A DNA stretch of 64,000 nt from Longimicrobiales bacterium (lineage in GTDB: Bacteria; Gemmatimonadota; Gemmatimonadetes; Longimicrobiales; Gaopeijiaceae): positions 1-64,000 of the forward strand of contig OX639991.1 in assembly GCA_951828585.1 (NCBI GenBank), given 5' to 3'. A model generated the notes under the pieces. The model was not told the DNA's origin, ran no database searches, and saw nothing but the letters and a program-made list of their open reading frames with translations. A program made the position numbers and the translations under genes. Positions 27,010 to 35,026 of the stretch are shown piece by piece (position 1 is the first letter of the stretch; the number at the start of each line of letters is the position of its first letter).

Positions 27010-27051
27010 AATGCTGGTGTCCGGATCCGGCGCGCGGATCCGGCGCCCTGC

Positions 27052-29247
27052 CTATTTCTTCTTATTCACCGGGCTCTTCGTCACCACCGTCGCGACGCCG
27101 CCGTTGTACGTGACGAGGTCGATGCCGTAGTACTTCTTCGGACCACGCGGCCGCGCCGACCTGGCACCAGCCAGCGTGAAGGGATCGGCCGTCATCACGT
27201 CGAGTTCGTAGCCGACTTCGTAGAGGGCCTCGAGGGTGATCCGGCTCAGCGGCTGTGAATCACCCGTCACGTAGGGCGTCATGACTTCGTCCCCGAACAC
27301 GCTCGCTCTCCAGTACACATCGGAAATGCCCTCCATGGCCCCATTCTCGAGCGGTACCCTGGCGCCTGCGTAGCCCTCACCCCCCGCGGCGTTGAAGGCG
27401 GCCACCACCAGGGGGGCGTTCATGTGGGTGTCGGCATCGGGCTCTTCGGGGAGCGACGGATTCTGAAAGAAACCGTGTGAATCCCAGATGGGAGGATTGA
27501 ACCCCAGGGCGCGCGCCATCTCGCGCGTGAACACCGCCTCGAGAACCCCGTCCGACTCCAGTGTGGCGATATCGGCCTCGTCCAGGACCACGGCACCAAC
27601 CACCGGCATCCCGACCCAGCCGCCGGTGCCTGTCCGAATGACACAGGTCCCCGACATCGCCACCGCGTTGCCGGCACCGTCGAGCGTGCCGATCATGACG
27701 TAGATGCTAATGTCATCCACGTCCTGGCTGGTCACTTCGGGCATACCGGGTGCGCATTGGTCTGCTGCGAGACTCACCGACCCATCGAAGTCGCCCAGGC
27801 CGATCATCGACTCATAGCGCTCCGCCACCTGCGTGATGATGCCGTTCTGCGACGCGGTACCCTCGTTCACCATGACCAGTTCTAGGGCGAAGTCCTCTGC
27901 CGGTGCTTGGGCGGTCGTAACCTCCAGCGTAGCGCCGTCGAAGGCCGCCCACGCGTGCACCAGGATGTGGTAGGTACCCTCTCGCACTGGATAGAACTGG
28001 CAGATTTCAGCTGTCCCGGCTGCCCAGCTGTAGCACCGGCGCTGGAAGCGGTCATCCAGGGCGGCCGAGGGACGAGCAACGCTAAAATCGACAAAGAGGT
28101 CGCCGTCACCGTTGGGCCCGTTGAGCAGCACGGTGAGCGTCTGGTTCACCTGCTCCTCGACTTCGACCCGGAACAGCTGTAAAGAGCCAAGTGGCCCATC
28201 GAAGGTCACGGCATCGTCGAGCGCGATGACCTGCGGGTGCGGCACGGCGGTCACAAAGACCTGGCCCTGGTTGTTCGCTTCGTCCCACTCCTCCAACTCC
28301 TCATCCGGATCGATCGCGACCCCGATGAGATGATCCCCAGCCTCGAGGGGACCGGCCGTGACGGTCGCGGTCCCCATCCCATCCGGCTCGATCGGGTCGA
28401 CTTGGACGGTTTCCAGCTCCATCGCGCCGACGGTGAACCGAACCGTGAACGGTCCCGTACTCGGGCCGTCGCCCAGGTTGGTCATGTGGGCACTGATCTC
28501 GAAGGTCTCGGAGTCGAGCGGATCGACGCGGCTGGGCTCGGGGTCGCCGACGAGCGTGTAGTCGGGGGTGGGCGGGTCGCGCAGGGCGGCGGCCCGGAAT
28601 GATGTCGTCAACTCATCAGCCGTGGCGACCATCCTCTGACGTCGCCCGTCTCCCAGCGTCCACACCGTCGCCGCCAGCCCATCCGCGTCCGTGACCACCT
28701 CGGTCGGACTTGCCGACCCGCTGCGCTCATCAGCCGGGGCGAAGGTGACCGTAACCCCCGGGATGACACCACCGGTCTGCTCCGCCACACGCACGACCAG
28801 CATCTCCGCCAGCGCCGTCCCCAGGAGCGCCTCCTGGTCGTCCCCCGAGATGACATCCAACTTCGCCGGCGTTTGAACGACCGTCACGGTCGCCGTGCCG
28901 CTCGCCTGTCCGGCCGTCGCCGTCACCGTGCCAATGCCGTTCGCGATCGCCGTCACCGTCGCGATAAGACCGTCTCCTGCCACGGTAAACACCGCCGCGT
29001 CCGAACCGGTCCAGGTCACGGACACGTTGGGCATTGCCCTGCCGTTCTGGTCGCGCACCACCGCGTTGAGACCCGTCGTCGCGCCGGAGGACAGCAGCTC
29101 CACCGCATCCGGCGTGATTTCCACCGTTGTCGGGACGGGTGTCGGTTCGGGTTCGACTTCGTCGCCACCGCAACCGACGATCGGCAGGAGAAGCAACAGC
29201 GCCGTTGCCACACCAATCCGTGGTTCCTTCAGAAACATCCTCTCCAT
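27052..29247 (-). CDS. Leishmanolysin-like lipoprotein with all zinc ligands lost (array member 4, predicted pseudoprotease)
   Basis: 731 residues. The ATG at 29247 has GGAGG eight bases upstream; in-frame sequence upstream has no such support. The lipobox is LPIVGC. The architecture and length match the other members (two Ig-like domains, CARDB, PPC-like, M8-type). The zinc site is destroyed at every ligand: HExxH reads R575-E-M-A-R579 and the third His is Tyr645 in VYWRASVFGDEVM. The Glu and surrounding fold residues are kept and the frame is intact over 2.2 kb, so this looks like selection for a non-catalytic, probably binding role rather than simple decay. It is followed by a strong terminator. 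No 18-bp palindrome is found upstream. Confidence 0.88.
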   Translation of the reverse strand: MERMFLKEPRIGVATALLLLLPIVGCGGDEVEPEPTPVPTTVEITPDAVELLSSGATTGLNAVVRDQNGRAMPNVSVTWTGSDAAVFTVAGDGLIATVTAIANGIGTVTATAGQASGTATVTVVQTPAKLDVISGDDQEALLGTALAEMLVVRVAEQTGGVIPGVTVTFAPADERSGSASPTEVVTDADGLAATVWTLGDGRRQRMVATADELTTSFRAAALRDPPTPDYTLVGDPEPSRVDPLDSETFEISAHMTNLGDGPSTGPFTVRFTVGAMELETVQVDPIEPDGMGTATVTAGPLEAGDHLIGVAIDPDEELEEWDEANNQGQVFVTAVPHPQVIALDDAVTFDGPLGSLQLFRVEVEEQVNQTLTVLLNGPNGDGDLFVDFSVARPSAALDDRFQRRCYSWAAGTAEICQFYPVREGTYHILVHAWAAFDGATLEVTTAQAPAEDFALELVMVNEGTASQNGIITQVAERYESMIGLGDFDGSVSLAADQCAPGMPEVTSQDVDDISIYVMIGTLDGAGNAVAMSGTCVIRTGTGGWVGMPVVGAVVLDEADIATLESDGVLEAVFTREMARALGFNPPIWDSHGFFQNPSLPEEPDADTHMNAPLVVAAFNAAGGEGYAGARVPLENGAMEGISDVYWRASVFGDEVMTPYVTGDSQPLSRITLEALYEVGYELDVMTADPFTLAGARSARPRGPKKYYGIDLVTYNGGVATVVTKSPVNKKK

Positions 29248-29371
29248 GATCAGGCCCTCCACCCTAGGGGAAAAAAATGTGACATCGAAAAAGAAATAGT
29301 TCCTGTTGCGGGCTACGTCAATGCCAGTGGCAACCACGATGATTGCCGCCAGGGGCTGTGTTCGTCCGGTC

Positions 29372-30117
29372 TCATTTCGCCGATCCCTCAAGCCCCGGAG
29401 AAACCGGAACGCCGCCCGCGCCACCCCCCCACCGCCGCTCCAGGTGGACCGGCAGATACAACGCGAGGAAGAACACCAGCACCAACACCTCCAACCACAA
29501 TATATACCACGGCCACGGCAGAAACAGGAAGGGGGAGGCGGTTACCGGCGCTTCGCACAGGTACATGTAGTTGCTGTCCAGCAGCAGATTCACGCACGCG
29601 ATCGCGGCCGCCACGACATTCATCGCCACGAAGGCCCGAATCAGCGACTTGAACGTCGGCCGCATCCCCAGCCCCCATGTCGCAAAGAGCGCGGCCGCCA
29701 CGATCCCCCCGTGCGAGAGGAAGTACTGGAAGAAGACGTAGTGGGGGAAGCCCTCGGTCAGTTCCGGGTGACCATCGCGTTGGTGGCGCCGGCCAGGCCC
29801 CAGAAGTAGAGCAGCTCGTAGGTGAAGCGCCGACGCCAGAGCAGCGTGGCCACCGACAGCAGCACGGTCATGCCGCAGACGTGAAGCGGCAGGTGTTCAC
29901 GCACGAAGGTGCTGGCCCCCACGGTTACGTAGCGGTAGCACCAGTAGACCACCTGATTGACCAGCATCACGATCGCGAAGACCACGCACACGACCCGGGT
30001 GGCGCGCTCCGAGTCCAGGCGCCGAACGGCCGCCGAGAGCGCGACGGGCACGGCCAGCATGGCAACCATGGCCACGATGTGCGGCGTGCCGAAGAGGTGG
30101 AAGGGGGGTGGGGTCAT
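29372..30117 (-). pseudogene. YwaF-like (TIGR02206) integral membrane protein, single frameshift
   Basis: The start at 30117 gives MTPPPFHLFGTPHIVAM and helices up to WGLAGATNAMVTRN, where the frame stops at 29758. The other reading frame continues as ELTEGFPHYVFFQYFLSHGG and through the last helices to 29372 (WPWYILWLEVLVLVF). Together they give about 248 residues with six or seven membrane helices, the usual size for TIGR02206/YwaF. Restoring one C in the CCC run near 29766-29770 rejoins the frames (ACC-CCG-GAA-CTG). This is either a young pseudogene or a homopolymer sequencing error. The family function is unknown. A fragment of a second copy is at 26912. Confidence 0.8.
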
Positions 30118-30196
30118 GGTGGTGGTGTCCTCTGACGGGCTAACAGCTTACCATATCGGTTGCCCATCACGCATCACCCCTTCCGGAGAAGCAACC

Positions 30197-32980
30197 ATGA
30201 AGGCACGAATCCCGGGGTGCGAACCCGGCACGGCGAGGGCCCCACGCACGCCCACGCTCCTTGCCGCCATCGTCCCCCTCCTCGCCACCATCCTGGCGGC
30301 GGCCGCTCCCGCGCTCGACGCCCAGCCGCGCCCCACCCGTCCCGACGGCGTGCGCCTCTTCGCCATCGAGAACGCGCGCGTCGTCACCGTCTCGGGCGCC
30401 ACCCTGGACGGCGCCACCGTGGTCGTCGACAACGGCATCATCGCCGCGGTCGGGCGCGGGGTCGATCCGCCCGCCGGCGCCTGGGTCATCGACGGCACCG
30501 GCAAGACCGTCTACCCGGGCCTCTTCGACGCGCTCACCACCCTCGGGCACGGCTCCGAGGCGGGCGGCGGCTTCGGAGGCTTTGGCGGAGGCGGAGGCGA
30601 CAGCGAAGCACCCCCGCACTCGTGGGGCCCCGAGGACCGTCCCGGCACCTCCACCTGGCTCACCGCGGCCGACGACATCGACGGCGGCGACGACCGCTTC
30701 GCCGAGTGGCGCGACGCTGGCTTCACGACAGTGGTCAGCACGCTTCACGCCGGGCTGGTCCCCGGCCAGGCCGCGGTCCTCAACCTGCGCCCCTTCGACC
30801 GCCCGCGTCAGATGGTGGTCGCGACGCCGGTGGCCATGCGGGTCAACCTGCGTGACCGCTCGCGAACCTTTTCCGGTTACCCGGGCAGTTCAATGGGCGT
30901 TTTCGCCTACCTCAAGCAGCTCTACTACGACGCCATGCACTACCAGGCGGCGTGGGACGCGTACGAGGCCGACCCGCGCGGCAAGCGGCGCCCCGAGTGG
31001 GACCTGGCGCTCGAGCCGATCCGCATGCAGTTCGCCGAGGGCTGGCCCGCGCTCTTCCCCGCCGACAGCCGCTCCGACATCGGGCGGGCGCTCGCCACCA
31101 CCGGCGAGATGGGCGTGCGGCCGATCGTCTACGGCGCGCAGGGCGCGTACGAGGCCGCCGACGTGCTGGCCGAAAACGGCGTCCCCGCGCTGGTGAACCT
31201 CGACTGGCCGGAGATGTCCTCTGGCGGCGACCCAGAGGCCGTGCCGAACCTGTCGCAGCTCCGCCTCTACGACCGCGCGCCCACCACGCCCGCGGCCCTG
31301 GCCGGCGCCGGCGTCCAGTTCGCCTTCTACTCCGGTGGCCTGAGTGGTCCCGGCGACGTGCTGCCGGCCGTGCGCCGCGCCGTGGCCCAGGGGCTGGCCG
31401 AGGACGCGGCCGTGCGCGCGCTCACCCTCTCCCCCGCCGAGATCTTCGGCGTGGCCGACCGCCTCGGTTCGGTCGAGGAGGGCAAGATCGCCAACCTGGT
31501 CGTCGCCGACGGCGGCCTCTTCGACGAGGAGACGCGCGTCGAGGTGGTCTTCGTGGACGGCGAGATGTTCGAGATGGGCGATGAGGAGGAAGGCGAAGAC
31601 GAGGAGGTCGCGGAAGATGAGGAGGAAGGCGAAGAGGCCGAAGCCGGCCCCCGCGGACGTGGCGGGCGTGGCGGCTTTCCGGGCCGAGGTGGCCGGGGAA
31701 GCGACTTCGACGAGTCCGCGCCGCCGGTCCCCATGAGCGCCAACACCGGACCCTACCGCGACGACGCGGTCACGTTGATCCGGAATGCCACCGTGCTGAC
31801 CGCCTCGCACGGCACCCTCGAGAACACCGACATCCTGGTCCGCGAAGGCAAGATCGCCGAGATCGGCACCGGGCTGGACGCGCCGGGCGGCGCGACCGTG
31901 GTCGACGCGACGGGCAAGTTCGTCACCCCCGGGATCATCGACGCGCACTCGCACATGGCCGCGCTCAGCATCAACGAGGGGTCGGTGAACGTGTCGGCCA
32001 TGGTCACGATCGAGGACGTGCTCGAACCCGAGGACATCGGCATGTACCGCGCGCTCGCGGGCGGGGTCACCACGATCAACATCCTGCACGGCTCGGCCAA
32101 CCCGATCGGGGGCGGCAACTCGGTGATCAAGCTGCGCTGGGGCGCCGACGCGGAGGAACTGCGCGTCGGGGCGCGCAAGGGCATCAAGTTCGCGCTGGGC
32201 GAGAACACCAAGCGCGACCGCAGCCCGGACCGCTACCCCGCCAGCCGCATGGGCGTGCAGGACGTGATCCGGCAGGCCTTCCTGGACGCGACCGAGTACA
32301 TGGAGGAGTGGGACGCGTACGAAGCCGGGGGGCGGCAAGGGGTGGCGCCCCGGCGCGACCTCAAGCACGAGGCCCTCATGCAGATCCTGAAGGGCGAGCG
32401 CTGGGTGCATTCGCACTCCTACCGCGCCGACGAGATCCTGCAGCTGATGCGCCTGGCCGAGGAGTTCAACTTCACGATCCGTACCTTCCAGCACGTGCTG
32501 GAGGGCTACAAGGTCGCCGACGAGATCGCGGCCCACGGCGGCAGCGCATCCACCTTCTCGGACTGGTGGGCGTATAAGGTCGAGGCCTACGACGCGATCC
32601 CGCACAACGCGGCGCTCATGACCGAGCGCGGCGTGCTGGTGTCGATCAACTCCGATTCCGGCGAGGAGATCCGCCACCTCAACCAGGAGGCCGCCAAGGC
32701 CATGAAGTGGGGCGACATGGAAGAGGAGCCGGCGCTGCGCCTGGTCACCCTCAACCCCGCGATCCAGTTCGGCATCGACGACCGCACGGGCTCGATCGAC
32801 GTGGGCAAGGACGCCGACCTGGCCATCTGGGAAGGCCATCCGCTCAGCATGTTCGGCAAGTGCGTCCAGACGTACGTGGACGGCAGACTCTATTTCGACA
32901 TCGACATGGACCGTGAGCGCCAGGCCGCCATCGAGGCCGAGAAGGAAGCGCTCATGGAGAAACACGGGGGATCGAACTGA
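30197..32980 (+). CDS. Secreted two-module amidohydrolase (degenerate module fused to an intact one)
   Basis: 927 residues. The ATG at 30197 has GGAG eight bases upstream and begins a signal peptide (cleavage near APALDAQ). The N-terminal half (about 45-475) is an amidohydrolase-like fold, but where the HxH metal motif belongs it reads YPGLFDALTTLGHG. A very acidic, Gly/Arg-rich linker (about 460-510) leads to a second amidohydrolase module (about 525-920) with an intact metal motif, TPGIIDAHSHM, further His residues in ERWVHSHSYRA and TFQHVLEG, and Asp in VSINSDSGEE. The family hydrolyses C-N bonds, including peptidase-like imidazolonepropionase relatives; the substrate is unknown. It overlaps the next amidohydrolase by one base (TGATG), so the two are coupled. 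Confidence 0.88.
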   Translation: MKARIPGCEPGTARAPRTPTLLAAIVPLLATILAAAAPALDAQPRPTRPDGVRLFAIENARVVTVSGATLDGATVVVDNGIIAAVGRGVDPPAGAWVIDGTGKTVYPGLFDALTTLGHGSEAGGGFGGFGGGGGDSEAPPHSWGPEDRPGTSTWLTAADDIDGGDDRFAEWRDAGFTTVVSTLHAGLVPGQAAVLNLRPFDRPRQMVVATPVAMRVNLRDRSRTFSGYPGSSMGVFAYLKQLYYDAMHYQAAWDAYEADPRGKRRPEWDLALEPIRMQFAEGWPALFPADSRSDIGRALATTGEMGVRPIVYGAQGAYEAADVLAENGVPALVNLDWPEMSSGGDPEAVPNLSQLRLYDRAPTTPAALAGAGVQFAFYSGGLSGPGDVLPAVRRAVAQGLAEDAAVRALTLSPAEIFGVADRLGSVEEGKIANLVVADGGLFDEETRVEVVFVDGEMFEMGDEEEGEDEEVAEDEEEGEEAEAGPRGRGGRGGFPGRGGRGSDFDESAPPVPMSANTGPYRDDAVTLIRNATVLTASHGTLENTDILVREGKIAEIGTGLDAPGGATVVDATGKFVTPGIIDAHSHMAALSINEGSVNVSAMVTIEDVLEPEDIGMYRALAGGVTTINILHGSANPIGGGNSVIKLRWGADAEELRVGARKGIKFALGENTKRDRSPDRYPASRMGVQDVIRQAFLDATEYMEEWDAYEAGGRQGVAPRRDLKHEALMQILKGERWVHSHSYRADEILQLMRLAEEFNFTIRTFQHVLEGYKVADEIAAHGGSASTFSDWWAYKVEAYDAIPHNAALMTERGVLVSINSDSGEEIRHLNQEAAKAMKWGDMEEEPALRLVTLNPAIQFGIDDRTGSIDVGKDADLAIWEGHPLSMFGKCVQTYVDGRLYFDIDMDRERQAAIEAEKEALMEKHGGSN

Positions 32981-34284
32981 TGAAACGCATGATTGACTAC
33001 GCACTGGCCGTCGCGGTCCTCGCGACGCTGGCCTTCGCCCTCCCGGCCTCGGCCCAGACCTACGCCATCGTGGGCGGCACCGTCCACACCCTGAACGGCG
33101 AAACCTTCGTCGGCACGGTGGTGATCGAGGGCGGCCGCATCGTCGCGGTCGGCCCGAACGTGCAGGCGCCGCAGGGCGCCGAGGTGGTCGACGCCGCCGG
33201 CAAGCACGTCTACCCGGGCATGTTCGACGCGGTCTCCGGGCTCGGCCTGACCGAGATCGGCGCCGTGGACGTCACCAACGACGCGCGCGAGCAGGGCAAC
33301 TTCAACCCGCACCTGCAGGCCGCGACCGCGATCCACCCCGCCACCGAGCACATCCCGGTGGCGCGGGCCAACGGCATCACGCTGACCATGGCCGCGCCGC
33401 AGGGCGGGACCGTGGCCGGGCAGGCCTCGCTGGTGGGGCTCGACGGCTGGACGGTCGAGGAGATGTGGGTCGATCCCGGGGCCGCCATGGTGATCAACTA
33501 TCCGAGCCTGGGGGGTGGGGGCGGGCGCTTCGGAAGGCGGGGCGGCGGTGGTGGCGGCGGCGGCTGGTCGGCGGCGCAGGAACGCTACCGCGAGGCTGTC
33601 GCCCAACTCGACGACTGGCTCGACGCGGCCCGGCGCTACGACCAGGCCGTGAAGGCCGACGTGGACCTGCCGCGCGACCTCAAGAACGAGGCGATGGCGA
33701 AGGTGGTGAACCGCGAGATGCCGGTCCTCCTGTCCGCCAACGGCGAGCGCAACATCCGCAACGCCGCCGAGTGGGCACAGGGCCAGAATATCCGCTTCGT
33801 GATCACCGGGGGCCGGGAGGCCTGGAAGATCGCCGGCTGGCTGGCCGAGAACGACGTCGGCATCATCCTATCGGGGACGCAGGCGATGCCCGCCGGGCAG
33901 GACGCATCCTACGACGAGGCGTACGCCAACCCCGGCAAACTGCACGCGGCCGGTGTGAAGATCGCGTTTGCGACCTTCAACTCATCCGCCTCGCGGACGC
34001 TTCCGTACGAGGCGGCGCAGGCGGTGCCCTACGGCCTTCCCCACGAGGCCGCGCTCGAGGCGGTGACCCGCAACGCGGCCGACATGCTCGGCTTCGGCGA
34101 CCGCATCGGCACGATCGAAGAGGGCAAGCTCGCCAACATCATGATCACCGACGGCGACCCGCTCGAGATCCAGACGCAGGTCACCGACCTGTTCATCCTG
34201 GGACGCGGCGTGAGCCTCGACAACAAGCACAAGTCGCTGTACGAGAAGTACCGGGCGCGGCCCGGCAAGCGTGTGATCAGCTGA
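32980..34284 (+). CDS. Amidohydrolase-fold protein lacking the HxH motif, secreted
   Basis: 434 residues. The ATG at 32980 overlaps the preceding TGA. A signal peptide ends at PASAQT. The amidohydrolase composite fold is recognisable (VVDAAGKHVYPGMFDA, TRNAADMLGFGDRIGTIEEG), but the position of the first metal ligands reads PGMFDAVSGLGL, without HxH. This parallels the N-terminal module of its neighbour, so the operon contains one complete and two degenerate metal sites. A Gly-rich loop (GGGGGRFGRRGGGGGGGG, about residue 175-195) is inserted mid-domain. A role as structural partner of the upstream enzyme is inferred. Its stop overlaps the end of the convergent aspartate kinase gene by 8 nt. 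Confidence 0.85.
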   Translation: MKRMIDYALAVAVLATLAFALPASAQTYAIVGGTVHTLNGETFVGTVVIEGGRIVAVGPNVQAPQGAEVVDAAGKHVYPGMFDAVSGLGLTEIGAVDVTNDAREQGNFNPHLQAATAIHPATEHIPVARANGITLTMAAPQGGTVAGQASLVGLDGWTVEEMWVDPGAAMVINYPSLGGGGGRFGRRGGGGGGGGWSAAQERYREAVAQLDDWLDAARRYDQAVKADVDLPRDLKNEAMAKVVNREMPVLLSANGERNIRNAAEWAQGQNIRFVITGGREAWKIAGWLAENDVGIILSGTQAMPAGQDASYDEAYANPGKLHAAGVKIAFATFNSSASRTLPYEAAQAVPYGLPHEAALEAVTRNAADMLGFGDRIGTIEEGKLANIMITDGDPLEIQTQVTDLFILGRGVSLDNKHKSLYEKYRARPGKRVIS

Positions 34285-35026
34285 CCCTGGCCACCGGTGG
34301 GGTCCCGGCCAGGGGCCCCACCCAGGTGCCCGTGCCCCGCAGCGCGGTCACGCGGAAGCCGAGTTGGTGGCGCTCCGCGAAGTCGACCGCCTTCATCTGC
34401 ACCACGTCGCCCCCGATGCGGTTCACGCCCTCCCAGCTCAGGAAGCGGAAGGGGGCCGCGTCGGGCACCAGGCGGGGGTCCTGCGGGTAGATCCCGTCGA
34501 AGTCCTTCACCAGGCGGACCTCGGCTTCGAGGACGTGTCCCAGGAAGAGCGCGGTCAGGTCGGAGCCGCCTCGCCCCAGAAGGGACGGCACACCAGTCAT
34601 GTCCATCCCCAGGAAGCCGGGCAAGACGACCACGTCCGCCGGTCCCAGCGCCGCCATGATCTTCTCCGTGTCGACCCCGACCGGTTCGGCGTCCTCGAGC
34701 GGGCCCCGGGTGTAGATCGGCAGTTCGGCCGTCGTGAATTCGGCCGCCCGCACGCCCTTCGCGGCCAGCGCGATGGAAAGGAGCGCCACCGATGCTTCTT
34801 CGCCCGTCGCGAGCAGTGACACCAGGAGCGAATGCGGGGGCGCCTGGGTGACGGACCTGACCGCCGCGATCAGCTCATCGGTCGTCTTGCCCATCGCCGA
34901 CACCACCGCGACGACCTTGTGCCCCTGCTCGATCTCGGCGCAGACTTCCGCCGACACGCACCGATAGTCCTCGGGCCGCTCCAGCACTGACGATCCGAAC
35001 TTGAGTACGCTCACACCAGTTGACAT
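34277..35026 (-). CDS. Aspartate kinase catalytic domain, no ACT domains
   Basis: 249 residues from ATG 35026. Amino-acid-kinase fold motifs are present: KFGSSVL (family KFGGTS), SAMGKTTDELI, LGRGGSDLTA and VKDFDGIYPQDPR. It phosphorylates L-aspartate, the first step toward homoserine, methionine, threonine and lysine. At 249 residues it lacks the C-terminal ACT pair that gives feedback inhibition in usual enzymes of 400 or more residues. It is the last gene of metX-metB-AK and overlaps metB by 16 nt, so control may come through the SAM riboswitch at 37660 rather than allostery. A role in another acyl-kinase reaction cannot be excluded, but the motifs are specific. Confidence 0.88.
   Translation of the reverse strand: MSTGVSVLKFGSSVLERPEDYRCVSAEVCAEIEQGHKVVAVVSAMGKTTDELIAAVRSVTQAPPHSLLVSLLATGEEASVALLSIALAAKGVRAAEFTTAELPIYTRGPLEDAEPVGVDTEKIMAALGPADVVVLPGFLGMDMTGVPSLLGRGGSDLTALFLGHVLEAEVRLVKDFDGIYPQDPRLVPDAAPFRFLSWEGVNRIGGDVVQMKAVDFAERHQLGFRVTALRGTGTWVGPLAGTPPVARVS

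Noticed and set aside
27020..27050. Direct repeat GGATCCGG as a second terminator after array member 4
   Set aside because: The stems are short and there is no T-tract; the hairpin at 26970-27009 explains termination better.
24905..27130. 741-codon plus-strand open frame
   Set aside because: Antisense of array member 3, running through its promoter and the terminator of member 4.
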